The notes below the pieces were generated by a model. That model was not told the origin of the DNA, did no database searches, and saw nothing but the letters and a program-made list of their open reading frames with translations. Made by a program: the position numbers and the translations under genes. This document shows, piece after piece, positions 1 to 7,667 of a stretch of 26,469 bases of DNA. Origin of the DNA: Sideroxydans lithotrophicus (GTDB lineage Bacteria; Pseudomonadota; Gammaproteobacteria; Burkholderiales; Sulfuriferulaceae); the NCBI GenBank assembly GCA_022736605.1, contig DZDB01000012.1:1-26469 (forward strand), in the 5' to 3' direction. Every line of letters begins with the position of its first letter. The first letter of the stretch is position 1.

Positions 1-518
1 CAGAATTCACGCACGACGCTGCAGCCTTGCGCCTCGGCAAATTTCTGGATGGCATGGCCGATGTCACCCAAAAATACACCAGGCCGTACCATGGCAATAC
101 CGTGCCACATCGCCTGATAGGTGATTTCGCACAGGCGTTTTGCCTGAATTGATGGCTCACCTGCATAAAACATGCGACTGGTATCGCCATGCCAGCCGTC
201 CTTGATGACCGTGACGTCAATATTCACGATATCACCCGACTTCAGTTGCTTGTCGCCAGGCACACCGTGGCATACCTGATGATTGACCGAAGTGCAGATG
301 GAACGCGGGTAGGGATCATGGCCGGGCGGCGCATAGTTCAATGGTGCCGGGATGGTGCCCTGTTCGTTCACCATATAGTCATGACATAAACGATCCAATT
401 CGCCCGTCGTGACACCCGGCTTCACGAATGGCGTGATGTAATCGAGCACTTCGGACGCCAGTCGACCAGCAATCTGCATTTTTTTAACGTCTTCGGGAGA
501 CTTGATACTGACAGACAT
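1..518 (-). CDS. map: Methionine aminopeptidase type I, N-terminal part (runs off window start)
   Basis: Removes the initiator methionine from nascent cytosolic proteins; a metal-dependent M24-family peptidase. Translating the minus strand from the ATG at 518 gives 172 codons with no stop before the window edge. It begins MSVSIKSPEDVKKMQIAGRL and includes the family stretch YPRSICTSVNHQVCHGVP (substrate-pocket His) and the metal-ligand region IVNIDVTVIKDGWHGDTSRM, with the two conserved Asp residues. The remaining metal ligands lie in the missing C-terminal third. No strong Shine-Dalgarno is visible before the ATG. The start is chosen because MSVSIKSPEDV aligns with the usual N-terminus. The gene is divergent from the tRNA/rimP block. 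The product is certain at family level. Confidence 0.95.
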   Translation of the reverse strand, partial: MSVSIKSPEDVKKMQIAGRLASEVLDYITPFVKPGVTTGELDRLCHDYMVNEQGTIPAPLNYAPPGHDPYPRSICTSVNHQVCHGVPGDKQLKSGDIVNIDVTVIKDGWHGDTSRMFYAGEPSIQAKRLCEITYQAMWHGIAMVRPGVFLGDIGHAIQKFAEAQGCSVVREF

Positions 519-598
519 ATGCGCTTGAAAGAAAGACAAAAAGTCATATTAGCATAGCCCCGGGCCACAACCCGGTCAATGCAAATGCGCATTTATGC

Positions 599-626
599 TT
601 GACAAAACCCTCCCCATCATTACAAT
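599..626 (+). promoter_or_regulatory. Sigma-70 promoter of the tRNA-Gly-Cys-Leu unit
   Basis: TTGACA at 599-604 and TACAAT at 621-626 are separated by 16 bp. A GC-rich stretch (GCGCATCTCG) follows, typical of discriminators at stringently controlled stable-RNA promoters. The predicted start is at about 632-634, just upstream of the tRNA-Gly 5' end at 642. Confidence 0.85.
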
Positions 627-641
627 GCGCATCTCGTTGAC

Positions 642-717
<76 letters not shown>

Positions 718-724
718 GATCATC

Positions 725-747
725 GGAAAAAACATCATGTTTTTTCC
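725..747. repeat. 23-bp perfect palindrome between tRNA-Gly and tRNA-Cys
   Basis: The 11-bp arms 725-735 (GGAAAAAACAT) and 737-747 (ATGTTTTTTCC) are exact reverse complements around a single central C. As RNA it would fold into a 9-bp stem with an ATCAT loop, ending in U-rich sequence. A processing site or partial terminator within the tRNA precursor are the plausible roles. Confidence 0.7.
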
Positions 748-809
748 TTAGTTGTCGGATGCACACCACGTCGCGTCCGACATACAGCGTCCGTTTCACA
801 AGCACCCCA

Positions 810-883
810 GGCGGGGTGGCAGAGTGGTTATGCAGCGGCCTGCAAAGCCGTGGACGCCGGTTCGATTCCGACCCCCGCCTCCA
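810..883 (+). tRNA. tRNA-Cys (anticodon GCA)
   Basis: The acceptor stem GGCGGGG (810-816) pairs with CCCCGCC (873-879). The anticodon stem-loop reads CGGCCTGCAAAGCCG, with anticodon GCA. The T-arm TTCGATT is present, the discriminator is T, and CCA is encoded at 881-883. One A-C mismatch is seen in the T stem (857/871). It lies four bases upstream of tRNA-Leu. Confidence 0.95.
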
Positions 884-887
884 AACC

Positions 888-974
888 GCCCGGATGGTGG
901 AACAGGTAGACACAAGGGACTTAAAATCCCTCGCTAGCAATGGCGTGCCGGTTCGATTCCGGCTCCGGGCACCA
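888..974 (+). tRNA. tRNA-Leu (anticodon TAA)
   Basis: The acceptor stem GCCCGGA (888-894) pairs with TCCGGGC (964-970). The anticodon loop is CTTAAAA, there is a long variable arm as in class II tRNAs, the T-loop is TTCGATT, and CCA is encoded at 972-974. No terminator is seen between its end and the rimP promoter, so read-through into rimP is possible, as for metY-rimP in E. coli. Confidence 0.97.
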
Positions 975-1004
975 TCCGGCCTCTCCGTAGCGCTGCCTTT
1001 AACC

Positions 1005-1033
1005 TTTCAAATTCCCCTTTGAACTGATATAAT
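1005..1033 (+). promoter_or_regulatory. Sigma-70 promoter before rimP-nusA-infB
   Basis: A perfect TATAAT lies at 1028-1033 and a poor -35 (TTTCAA, 1005-1010) at 17-bp spacing. The predicted start at about 1040 leaves only a few bases before the attenuator-like hairpin at 1047. Confidence 0.6.
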
Positions 1034-1046
1034 TCAGCGCTTGTTT

Positions 1047-1068
1047 ATGGGCTTTGTGCCCATTTTTT
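1047..1068 (+). terminator. rimP leader hairpin (terminator/attenuator-like)
   Basis: ATGGGC (1047-1052) pairs with GCCCAT (1058-1063) around a TTTGT loop and runs into six T residues, the form of an intrinsic terminator. It sits 16 bases before the rimP ATG. A terminator hairpin at this position is known in gammaproteobacteria as the rimP leader, a presumed attenuator of the rimP-nusA-infB operon. Assigning this copy to that class is inference from position and shape. Confidence 0.65.
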
Positions 1069-1083
1069 GTTTGTGGAACGCGA

Positions 1084-1512
1084 ATGACGATAGAAACGCT
1101 GCTCGAAACCACCCTTGGTGGCATGGGCTTTGAATTGGTTGATATGAGCATGTCTGCGAAAAGCGGACTGCTGCGCATATTCATCGACAAACAAGGTGGC
1201 ATTACACTGGAAGACTGTGTCGCAGTAAGTAACCACCTGAGCAATCTGTTGACGGTAGAAAACATCGCGTATGAAAACCTTGAAGTGTCGTCGCCAGGTC
1301 TGGATCGGCCACTCAAAAAGCTGACGGACTTCGAACGCTTTGCGGGTGAAAAAGTCCAGTTAAAAATGCGCATGGCGATTGCCGGACAACGCCGCTTTGC
1401 CGGGGTCATTCGGGGTGCCACAGCAACACAAATTGAACTGGATGTAGACGGGCAAACGCTCATGCTGGATTTTTCCAACATGGATACCGCACGCCTGATC
1501 CCAAATCTATAA
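1084..1512 (+). CDS. rimP: Ribosome maturation factor RimP
   Basis: RimP binds the 30S subunit and is needed for its late maturation. The 142-residue product has the two-domain RimP layout: an N-terminal alpha/beta domain (residues 1-75) with GMGFELVDMSMSAKSGLLRI and the conserved motif ENLEVSSPGLDRPL, then a C-terminal SH3-like domain. E. coli RimP has 150 residues, so the length fits. ATG 1084 is preferred over an in-frame TTG at 1054 that lies inside the leader hairpin; a GGAA element lies about 8 bases upstream. It is the first gene of the rimP-nusA-infB-rbfA-truB cluster, 30 bp before nusA. Confidence 0.96.
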   Translation: MTIETLLETTLGGMGFELVDMSMSAKSGLLRIFIDKQGGITLEDCVAVSNHLSNLLTVENIAYENLEVSSPGLDRPLKKLTDFERFAGEKVQLKMRMAIAGQRRFAGVIRGATATQIELDVDGQTLMLDFSNMDTARLIPNL

Positions 1513-1542
1513 TCGTATGAGTAGCTTGGCCGGAGGTTGTTT

Positions 1543-3015
1543 ATGAGCCGCGAAATTTTGTTACTGGTTGACGCGCTCGCCAGAGAAAAGAACGTCAGCA
1601 AGGAAATCGTATTCAGTGCGCTGGAAATGGCACTGGCTTCAGCAACCAAAAAACGTTTTCACGAAGACGTGGAGGCACGCGTTTCGATTGATCGTGAAAC
1701 CGGTGTGTACGATTCTTTTCGCGGCTGGCTGGTGGTGCCCGATGACATGGTGGAATTCCCCGATCGCCAGATCGGACTGACCGAAGCGCGCGCCCAGCAT
1801 GCTGACGTCCAGCTTGATGAATACATTGAAGAGCCACTGGAGCCGGTTGAGTTTGGCCGCATTGGCGCACAAGCCGCCAAGCAGGTGATCCTGCAAAAAA
1901 TTCGTGACGCTGAACGCGAACAGATCCTGAATGATTTTCTATTGCGCAAAGAATATCTGGTTACCGGCACCATCAAACGCATGGAACGTGGCAGCGCAAT
2001 CATTGAATCCGGTCGGATTGAAGGTCTGTTGCCACGCGATCAGATGATCCCAAAAGAAAATCTGCGCGTGGGGGATCGGGTGCGTGCCTATCTGATGCGA
2101 GTAGAGCGTGGCGGTCGCGGTCCACAGCTGATTTTGTCGCGCACTGCGCCAGAATTCATCGCCAAACTATTTGAACTGGAAGTACCGGAGATCGAAGAAG
2201 GTCTGCTTGAAGTCAAAGGCGCAGCTCGCGACCCTGGTGCCCGTGCCAAAATTGCAGTCAAATCCAATGACCCACGCATTGACCCAATCGGCACCTGCGT
2301 CGGCATGCGCGGCTCACGCGTACAGGCCGTTACCGGCGAACTCGCAGGTGAACGCGTCGATATTATCCTGTGGTCACCCGAAGCTGCGCAGTTCGTCATC
2401 AACGCACTGGCGCCGGCTGAAGTCAGCAGCATCGTAGTTGACGAGGATAAGCACAGCATGGATGTGGTGCTGGAAGAAGACCAGTTGGCGCAGGCGATTG
2501 GCCGCAGCGGCCAGAATGTGCGCCTCGCTTCAGAACTGACCGGCTGGGAACTCAACATCATGACGGTAGAAGAAGCCCAGGAAAAGAGCCAGTCTGAAGC
2601 CAGCTCGATCCGCGCCCTGTTTGTTGACAAGCTCGACGTGGACGAAGAGGTTGCGGACATTCTGGTAAATGAAGGCTTCAGCTCGGTAGAAGAAGTCGCT
2701 TATGTGCCAATCAACGAAATGCTCGAAATCGACGGCTTTGATGAAACCCTGGTCAGTGAATTGCGTGCCCGCGCCCGCAACGCCTTGCTGACCGAGGCCA
2801 TTGCCAGCGAAGAAAAAGTCGAGAATGTCGGCGAAGACATGATGGCGCTTGACGGCATGGACAACGACACCCTGCGCGCGCTCGCCAGCCACGGCATTGC
2901 CACCGCTGAAGACCTCGCTGAGCTGGGCGTGGATGAGCTTATCGAAATGATTAACATTGACGCTGACCGCGCGTCCAAACTCATCATGGCGGCACGCGCC
3001 CCGTGGTTTGCCTAA
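1543..3015 (+). CDS. nusA: Transcription termination/antitermination factor NusA
   Basis: NusA binds RNA polymerase and RNA and controls pausing, termination and antitermination. The 490 residues (E. coli 495) show, in order, the polymerase-binding N-terminal domain (1-135, starting MSREILLLVDALAREKNVSK), an S1 domain (about 138-200, VTGTIKRMERGSAIIESGRI), two KH domains (about 205-350, with DPIGTCVGMRGSRVQAV and AIGRSGQNVRLASELTGW) and two C-terminal helix-hairpin-helix acidic repeats (about 365-490). The start at 1543 is supported by a strong CGGAGG Shine-Dalgarno at 1531-1536. An in-frame TTG at 1537 would bury that site. Two acidic repeats are typical of proteobacterial NusA. Confidence 0.98.
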   Translation: MSREILLLVDALAREKNVSKEIVFSALEMALASATKKRFHEDVEARVSIDRETGVYDSFRGWLVVPDDMVEFPDRQIGLTEARAQHADVQLDEYIEEPLEPVEFGRIGAQAAKQVILQKIRDAEREQILNDFLLRKEYLVTGTIKRMERGSAIIESGRIEGLLPRDQMIPKENLRVGDRVRAYLMRVERGGRGPQLILSRTAPEFIAKLFELEVPEIEEGLLEVKGAARDPGARAKIAVKSNDPRIDPIGTCVGMRGSRVQAVTGELAGERVDIILWSPEAAQFVINALAPAEVSSIVVDEDKHSMDVVLEEDQLAQAIGRSGQNVRLASELTGWELNIMTVEEAQEKSQSEASSIRALFVDKLDVDEEVADILVNEGFSSVEEVAYVPINEMLEIDGFDETLVSELRARARNALLTEAIASEEKVENVGEDMMALDGMDNDTLRALASHGIATAEDLAELGVDELIEMINIDADRASKLIMAARAPWFA

Positions 3016-3051
3016 ATATTCTATTGCACAGAAAGCCCTGACGGCCCACTT

Positions 3052-5850
3052 ATGAACGTAGAGCAATTCGCCCAGGAACTGAAACTGCCCACCGAGCTTT
3101 TACTGGAGCAGTTGCGCGCCGCCGGCGTGGAAAAATCCTTCGCTGCAGACGCGATAACCGAGCAGGATAAAGCCGGCCTGCTGGACTATCTCAGCAAAAA
3201 GCATGGCGCCAAAGAGCCCAAGGCCAAAATCACGCTGACCCGCAAGGAAACCACCGAGATTCGCAAAACCGATAGCACGGGCAAGTCTCGCGCCATTTCG
3301 GTCGAAACCCGCAAAAAGCGGGTCTTGGTCAAACGTGATGTGCTGGTGCCAACTGAAGAACCTTCACCGGTCAGCACGGAAAACGAAACGCCCGCAGCCG
3401 ATGTGCTTGAACAAACCGAGATCGCGCAACACAATGCCACGCCAGCGATCATCAATGAACCTGTAGTCGAGTCGGCACCGGCCCCAGTTGAGCCCGTTGC
3501 AGAAGTCGCAGTCGAAATACCGGCCGCAGTCGAAGTGGCGCCAGAGGCAGCGCCCGAAGCCGCATCTGAGATGACAGCAATCCCAGCAGAAACCGAACCG
3601 GAGGCAGTGGTATCGGTTCCGGTTGATGCCGTTACCCCTGCCGTGCCGCGCACCCGTATCGTGCGGCCTGCTGTGCTCGACGAAAAAGAAATTGCGCTGC
3701 GCGCTGAAGAGTCGCGCCGTCACTCCGCCTTGCACGAACGCCAGGCTGAAGAAATCCGGCTGAAGCAAGCGCGCGTTATGCAGCGCAAGCTGGCGCTGGA
3801 AGCCGAAGTCAAAGCCGCTGCGGACGCCGCACAAAAGGCACAGGAACCCAAACCTGCAGCAACAGAAGGCACGCTGCATAAACCCGCGCCCAAAGCCGAT
3901 GCCAAACCCAAGGCCGCGCCACTACCGACCAAAAAAGAAAAAGAAACCAAATGGACGGATCTGCAAGCTAAAAAACGCGGCATCAAGTCACGCGGCGATA
4001 CTGGCGGCGATGCCTGGCGCAACCGTAAAGGCGGCGGCAAACACCGCAGTGAATCCGACAACAGCCCGACTTCATTCAACGCGCCGACTGAGGCAATTGT
4101 CTACGAAGTGCTGGTGCCGGAAACCATTAGCGTGGCCGATCTGGCACACAAGATGTCAGTGAAAGCGACCGAAGTCATCAAATCACTGATGAAAATGGGC
4201 AGCATGGTCACGATCAACCAAGTGCTGGATCAGGAAACCGCCATGATTGTGGTGGAAGACATGGGCCACATCGCCAAACCGGCACCACTGGATACGCCCG
4301 AAGCCTTCCTCGACGAAGGCGAACAGCGCGAGTTTGAAGCGCTGTCACGCGCGCCAGTCGTCACCGTCATGGGCCACGTCGACCACGGCAAAACCTCGCT
4401 GCTCGACGCGATTCGTCGCGCCCGGGTGGCCAGCGGCGAAGCTGGCGGCATTACCCAGCACATCGGTGCTTACCACGTAGAAACCGCCCGCGGCATGGTG
4501 ACTTTCCTCGACACGCCGGGTCACGAGGCGTTTACCGCCATGCGTGCGCGTGGCGCCAAGGTCACCGATCTGGTCGTGCTGGTGGTGGCGGCAGACGACG
4601 GCGTGATGCCACAAACGATCGAGGCGATACACCACGCGCAGGCTGCCAAAGTGCCGCTGGTGGTCGCCATTAACAAGATCGATAAAGCCGACGCCAACCC
4701 GGAACGCATCCGCCAGGAACTGGTGGCACAAGGCGTGGTACCGGATGATTGGGGTGGCGATACCCAGTTTGTCGAAGTCTCTGCCAAGGCAGGCAAAAAT
4801 ATCGACGCGTTGCTCGAAGCCATTTTATTGCAAGCCGAAGTACTGGAACTGAAAGCACCTAAAGAGGGCCCCGCCAAAGGGGTCATCATCGAAGCGCGCC
4901 TGGACAAAGGCCGCGGCCCGGTCGCCACGCTGCTGGTACAGTCCGGCACGCTCAAACGTGGCGACATGCTGCTGGTGGGCAGCGTTTATGGTCGCATTCG
5001 CGCCATGCTCGACGAAGACGGCAAGCCCGCACAAGAAGCCGGTCCGGCAATTCCTGTCGAAATCCAGGGGCTTTCAGATGTGCCGAAAGCGGGTGAAGAC
5101 GCCATGGTGCTGAACGACGAGCGCAAGGCACGCGAAATCGCGTTGTTCCGCCAAGGAAAATTCCGTGACGTACAACTGGCCAAGCGCCAGGCTGCCAAGC
5201 TCGAATCGATCATGGAACAAATGGGCGAAGGTGAGGCCAAGCGCCTGCCGCTGATTATCAAATCGGACGTACAGGGCTCCTACGAAGCGCTGGCGACGTC
5301 GCTGCAAAAGCTCTCGACCAGCGAAGTCAAAGTCGAAATTTTGCACGGTGGCGTGGGGTCGATTACCGAATCCGACGTCAATCTGGCAATGGCCTCCAAG
5401 GCCGTCATCATCGGCTTTAACACCCGCGCTGAAGCGACTGCGCGTAAACTGGCCGAAACCATCGGCGTTGACATTCGTTACTACAACATCATCTATGAAG
5501 CCGTCGATGTAGTAAAAGCTGCGCTGTCCGGCATGTTGACGCCGGATCGCAAGGAAAACATCACCGGCATGGTCGAAGTGCGCGAGGTGTATCACATCTC
5601 CAAAATCGGTACGGTGGCAGGCTGCTATGTGCTCGATGGCCTGGTCAAACGCGGTGCCATGGTACGTATCCTGCGCAACGGTGAAACTGTACACACGGGC
5701 GAACTCGATTCGCTCAAGCGCTTCAAGGACGATGTAAAAGAGGTCAAATTCGGTTACGAATGCGGCCTGTCGGTAAAAGGCTACAACGCACTGGAAGTAG
5801 GCGACCAGCTGGAAGCCTACGAAGTCGTCGAAGTGGCGCGGACACTCTAA
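3052..5850 (+). CDS. infB: Translation initiation factor IF-2
   Basis: A GTPase that brings initiator fMet-tRNA to the 30S subunit and promotes subunit joining. The 932 residues (E. coli 890) begin with an IF2 N-terminal domain (MNVEQFAQELKLPTELLLEQ). A long charged and low-complexity linker follows, rich in Ala, Pro, Glu and Val at about 115-210 and in Lys, Arg and Ala up to about 340. Then come a second IF2_N module and the G domain with G1 GHVDHGKT (441-448), DTPGHEAF and NKID, then domains II-IV ending LEAYEVVEVARTL. No clear Shine-Dalgarno is seen at the ATG, so translation may be coupled to nusA 36 bp upstream. The linker is the expected variable region, not a sign of transfer. Confidence 0.98.
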   Translation: MNVEQFAQELKLPTELLLEQLRAAGVEKSFAADAITEQDKAGLLDYLSKKHGAKEPKAKITLTRKETTEIRKTDSTGKSRAISVETRKKRVLVKRDVLVPTEEPSPVSTENETPAADVLEQTEIAQHNATPAIINEPVVESAPAPVEPVAEVAVEIPAAVEVAPEAAPEAASEMTAIPAETEPEAVVSVPVDAVTPAVPRTRIVRPAVLDEKEIALRAEESRRHSALHERQAEEIRLKQARVMQRKLALEAEVKAAADAAQKAQEPKPAATEGTLHKPAPKADAKPKAAPLPTKKEKETKWTDLQAKKRGIKSRGDTGGDAWRNRKGGGKHRSESDNSPTSFNAPTEAIVYEVLVPETISVADLAHKMSVKATEVIKSLMKMGSMVTINQVLDQETAMIVVEDMGHIAKPAPLDTPEAFLDEGEQREFEALSRAPVVTVMGHVDHGKTSLLDAIRRARVASGEAGGITQHIGAYHVETARGMVTFLDTPGHEAFTAMRARGAKVTDLVVLVVAADDGVMPQTIEAIHHAQAAKVPLVVAINKIDKADANPERIRQELVAQGVVPDDWGGDTQFVEVSAKAGKNIDALLEAILLQAEVLELKAPKEGPAKGVIIEARLDKGRGPVATLLVQSGTLKRGDMLLVGSVYGRIRAMLDEDGKPAQEAGPAIPVEIQGLSDVPKAGEDAMVLNDERKAREIALFRQGKFRDVQLAKRQAAKLESIMEQMGEGEAKRLPLIIKSDVQGSYEALATSLQKLSTSEVKVEILHGGVGSITESDVNLAMASKAVIIGFNTRAEATARKLAETIGVDIRYYNIIYEAVDVVKAALSGMLTPDRKENITGMVEVREVYHISKIGTVAGCYVLDGLVKRGAMVRILRNGETVHTGELDSLKRFKDDVKEVKFGYECGLSVKGYNALEVGDQLEAYEVVEVARTL

Positions 5851-5853
5851 TCC

Positions 5854-6252
5854 ATGCCCAAGGACTTCCCGCGCTCGCGCCGCGTCGCCGACCAGATCCA
5901 GCGTGAACTGGCCGAGATCATCCGGCTTGAATTGCACGATCCACGTGTCGGCATGATCACCATCACCGAAGTTGAGGCGACGCACGACCTGGAGCATGCC
6001 AAGGTGTTTTTCAGTTTGTTCGACGGCGCAAGTCGGGCAGCCGAAGTGCAAAAGGCACTTAGCGGCGCGGCGGGCTTCATCCGTGCCCAGCTTGGCCCGC
6101 GCATGCGATTGCGCATCGTGCCGCAGCTGACTTTCATCTACGACACCTCGATTGAACAGGGTGCCGCGCTGTCGCACCTGATCGACAAAGCCGTTGCAGA
6201 CGACCGCAGCCAGCGACCTGCTTCACCCGAACCGACTGACGACACACCCTGA
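5854..6252 (+). CDS. rbfA: 30S ribosome-binding factor RbfA
   Basis: A KH-like cold-shock protein that binds pre-30S subunits and helps 16S rRNA 5'-end maturation. The 132-residue product starts MPKDFPRSRRVADQIQRELA and carries the family stretch HDPRVGMITITEVEATHDLE and the C-terminal LTFIYDTSIEQGAALSHLID. The start lies three bases after the infB stop with no independent Shine-Dalgarno, which suggests translational coupling to infB. The infB-rbfA-truB order is conserved among proteobacteria. Confidence 0.97.
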   Translation: MPKDFPRSRRVADQIQRELAEIIRLELHDPRVGMITITEVEATHDLEHAKVFFSLFDGASRAAEVQKALSGAAGFIRAQLGPRMRLRIVPQLTFIYDTSIEQGAALSHLIDKAVADDRSQRPASPEPTDDTP

Positions 6253-6255
6253 CCG

Positions 6256-7173
6256 GTGCAGCACAAGCGCATCAAACGGCGCATTGATGGGGTACTGTTG
6301 CTGAACAAACCGGTCGGCATCACCTCCAACGCCGCCTTGCAAATTGCCAAACGCCTGTATCAGGCGGAGAAGGCAGGCCATACCGGCACGCTCGACCCTT
6401 TCGCCAGCGGGCTGCTGCCGCTGTGTTTTGGCGAAGCCACCAAGTTTTCCCAATATCAGTTGCACGCCGACAAAGCCTATCGCGCGGTACTACAGTTGGG
6501 CGTTACCACCACGACCGGCGATCCGGAAGGATGCGTGCTGGAAACCCGCCCTGTGAACGTCAGCGCGGCACAAATTGACGCTGCCATCACGCAGTTTATC
6601 GGCGCAATCGAACAAACGCCGCCGATGTATTCCGCGCTCAAACACCAGGGCAAACCATTGTATGAATATGCCCGTGCGGGCATAGAAATCGAACGCAAGG
6701 CACGTCCGGTGCATATCCGCAGCATCAAGCTAATCGACCGGGAAATGCATACCCTGACGCTTGACGTCGTCTGCAGCGCTGGCACCTACATCCGCACCCT
6801 GGCCGAATCCATCGGCGCCGTGCTCGGCTGTGGTGCACATCTGATCGCACTGACCCGCACCGCCAGTGGCGGCTTTACGCTAGCGCAGGCGGCGAGCCTG
6901 CCAACGCTCGAAAACGCGAGCATGGCGGCGCGCGATACACACCTGATGTCGGCCGATGGCCTGGTTTCCTATCTGCCAAAAATCATTGTGTCTGCCAACG
7001 AGGCTGCCGCCTTGCGCCAGGGTCAACGCCCGCTTCTGTCAGCTCAACCGGCTGCCGCCGCATTGATGCGCGCTTACGATATTACCCAGCAGTTTTTAGG
7101 TTTGATTGAGGTGCAGGCCGGTGGACTGGCAGTCGTTCAACGTCTGATGAATACCGCAAAAAACGATTTTTAA
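6256..7173 (+). CDS. truB: tRNA pseudouridine(55) synthase TruB
   Basis: Isomerises U55 in the T-loop of nearly all tRNAs. The 305 residues match the usual length. The catalytic motif AGHTGTLDPFASGLLP (residues 40-55) contains the nucleophile Asp47 (Asp48 in E. coli), followed by KFSQYQLHADKAYRA and the TYIRTLAESIGAVLGCGAHL region. A PUA-like C-terminal domain completes the protein. The start is a GTG at 6256, three bases after the rbfA stop, with translation probably coupled; no ATG alternative lies near it. Its 3' end contains one copy of a 16-bp sequence repeated just before rpsO. Confidence 0.97.
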   Translation: MQHKRIKRRIDGVLLLNKPVGITSNAALQIAKRLYQAEKAGHTGTLDPFASGLLPLCFGEATKFSQYQLHADKAYRAVLQLGVTTTTGDPEGCVLETRPVNVSAAQIDAAITQFIGAIEQTPPMYSALKHQGKPLYEYARAGIEIERKARPVHIRSIKLIDREMHTLTLDVVCSAGTYIRTLAESIGAVLGCGAHLIALTRTASGGFTLAQAASLPTLENASMAARDTHLMSADGLVSYLPKIIVSANEAAALRQGQRPLLSAQPAAAALMRAYDITQQFLGLIEVQAGGLAVVQRLMNTAKNDF

Positions 7174-7300
7174 TCCATCGTCATATGCAATCAAAGCCAA
7201 CTTAATGACTTGAGTAAAAAGCATTTTTTAGTTAGAATGCGCGCTTCACTCAAGAACGATACGCATCCCGGCCGAAGCGTACCGCGATTTTTAATCCATC
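7164..7300 (+). repeat. 16-bp exact direct repeat: truB end and rpsO leader
   Basis: CGATTTTTAATCCATC occurs at 7164-7179, spanning the truB stop codon, and again at 7285-7300, directly before the rpsO Shine-Dalgarno. Both copies are preceded by TACCGC, with a short gap of extra A residues in the first. The coordinates span both copies and the sequence between them. Confidence 0.8.
7210..7238 (+). promoter_or_regulatory. Sigma-70 promoter of rpsO
   Basis: TTGAGT (7210-7215) and TAGAAT (7233-7238) have the ideal 17-bp spacing. The predicted start at about 7245 gives a leader of roughly 65 nt before the rpsO ATG. That leader contains a short ACGC...GCGT inverted pair, a possible site for S15 autoregulation. 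Confidence 0.8.
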
Positions 7301-7311
7301 AGGAGAACATC

Positions 7312-7581
7312 ATGGCTGTTACCGCTGCAGAAAAAGCAATTATCGTCGCCCAACATCAACATGCCGCTGGCGACACCGGCTCTTCCGAAGTTCAGGTCGC
7401 ACTGTTGACCGCGCGTATCAATGGTCTCACCGACCACTTCAAGGCAAACAGCAAAGACCACCATTCACGCCGCGGTCTGCTCAAAATGGTTAGCCGTCGC
7501 CGCAAGCTGCTGGATTATCTGAAGCGTACCAACAACGACAGCTACCGCGCCTTGATCGCCAGCCTCGGTTTGCGCAAATAA
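7312..7581 (+). CDS. rpsO: 30S ribosomal protein S15
   Basis: A primary-binding ribosomal protein that recognises the 16S central domain. The 89 residues are exactly the bacterial S15 length. They include GDTGSSEVQVALLTARINGL, KDHHSRRGLLKMVSRRRKLL and the terminal ALIASLGLRK. The start at 7312 is set by AGGAG at 7301-7305. A longer in-frame reading from TTG 7210 lies in the promoter and leader and is not supported. The gene has its own promoter and a strong terminator, and is followed by pnp as in most proteobacteria. Confidence 0.98.
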   Translation: MAVTAAEKAIIVAQHQHAAGDTGSSEVQVALLTARINGLTDHFKANSKDHHSRRGLLKMVSRRRKLLDYLKRTNNDSYRALIASLGLRK

Positions 7582-7615
7582 GCAGCCTGGCATTCATATC
7601 ACGTCGCACCCTGTA

Positions 7616-7649
7616 CCGCCCCGCCACAAAAAGCGGGGCGGTTTTGTTT
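7616..7649 (+). terminator. Intrinsic terminator between rpsO and pnp
   Basis: A perfect 9-bp GC-rich stem pairs CCGCCCCGC (7616-7624) with GCGGGGCGG (7633-7641) around an 8-base loop, followed by TTTTGTTT. It ends only about 18 bases before the pnp ATG. It could therefore also serve as the structured pnp leader, which in E. coli is an RNase III/PNPase autoregulation target; the latter role is inference. Confidence 0.85.
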
Positions 7650-7667
7650 GATCAATAAAGGAATCCG

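Noticed and set aside
3450..3660. Repetitive Ala/Pro/Glu/Val coding stretch in infB
   Set aside because: This is the normal variable linker of IF-2, not a mobile or satellite repeat.
5074..6177. A 367-codon open frame on the minus strand opposite infB/rbfA
   Set aside because: It spans two well-established plus-strand genes, lacks family motifs and is rich in Phe/His/Gln, as mirror frames are.
7210..7311. N-terminal extension of S15 from a TTG at 7210
   Set aside because: It overlaps the -35/-10 promoter and leader, and AGGAG before 7312 fixes the true start.
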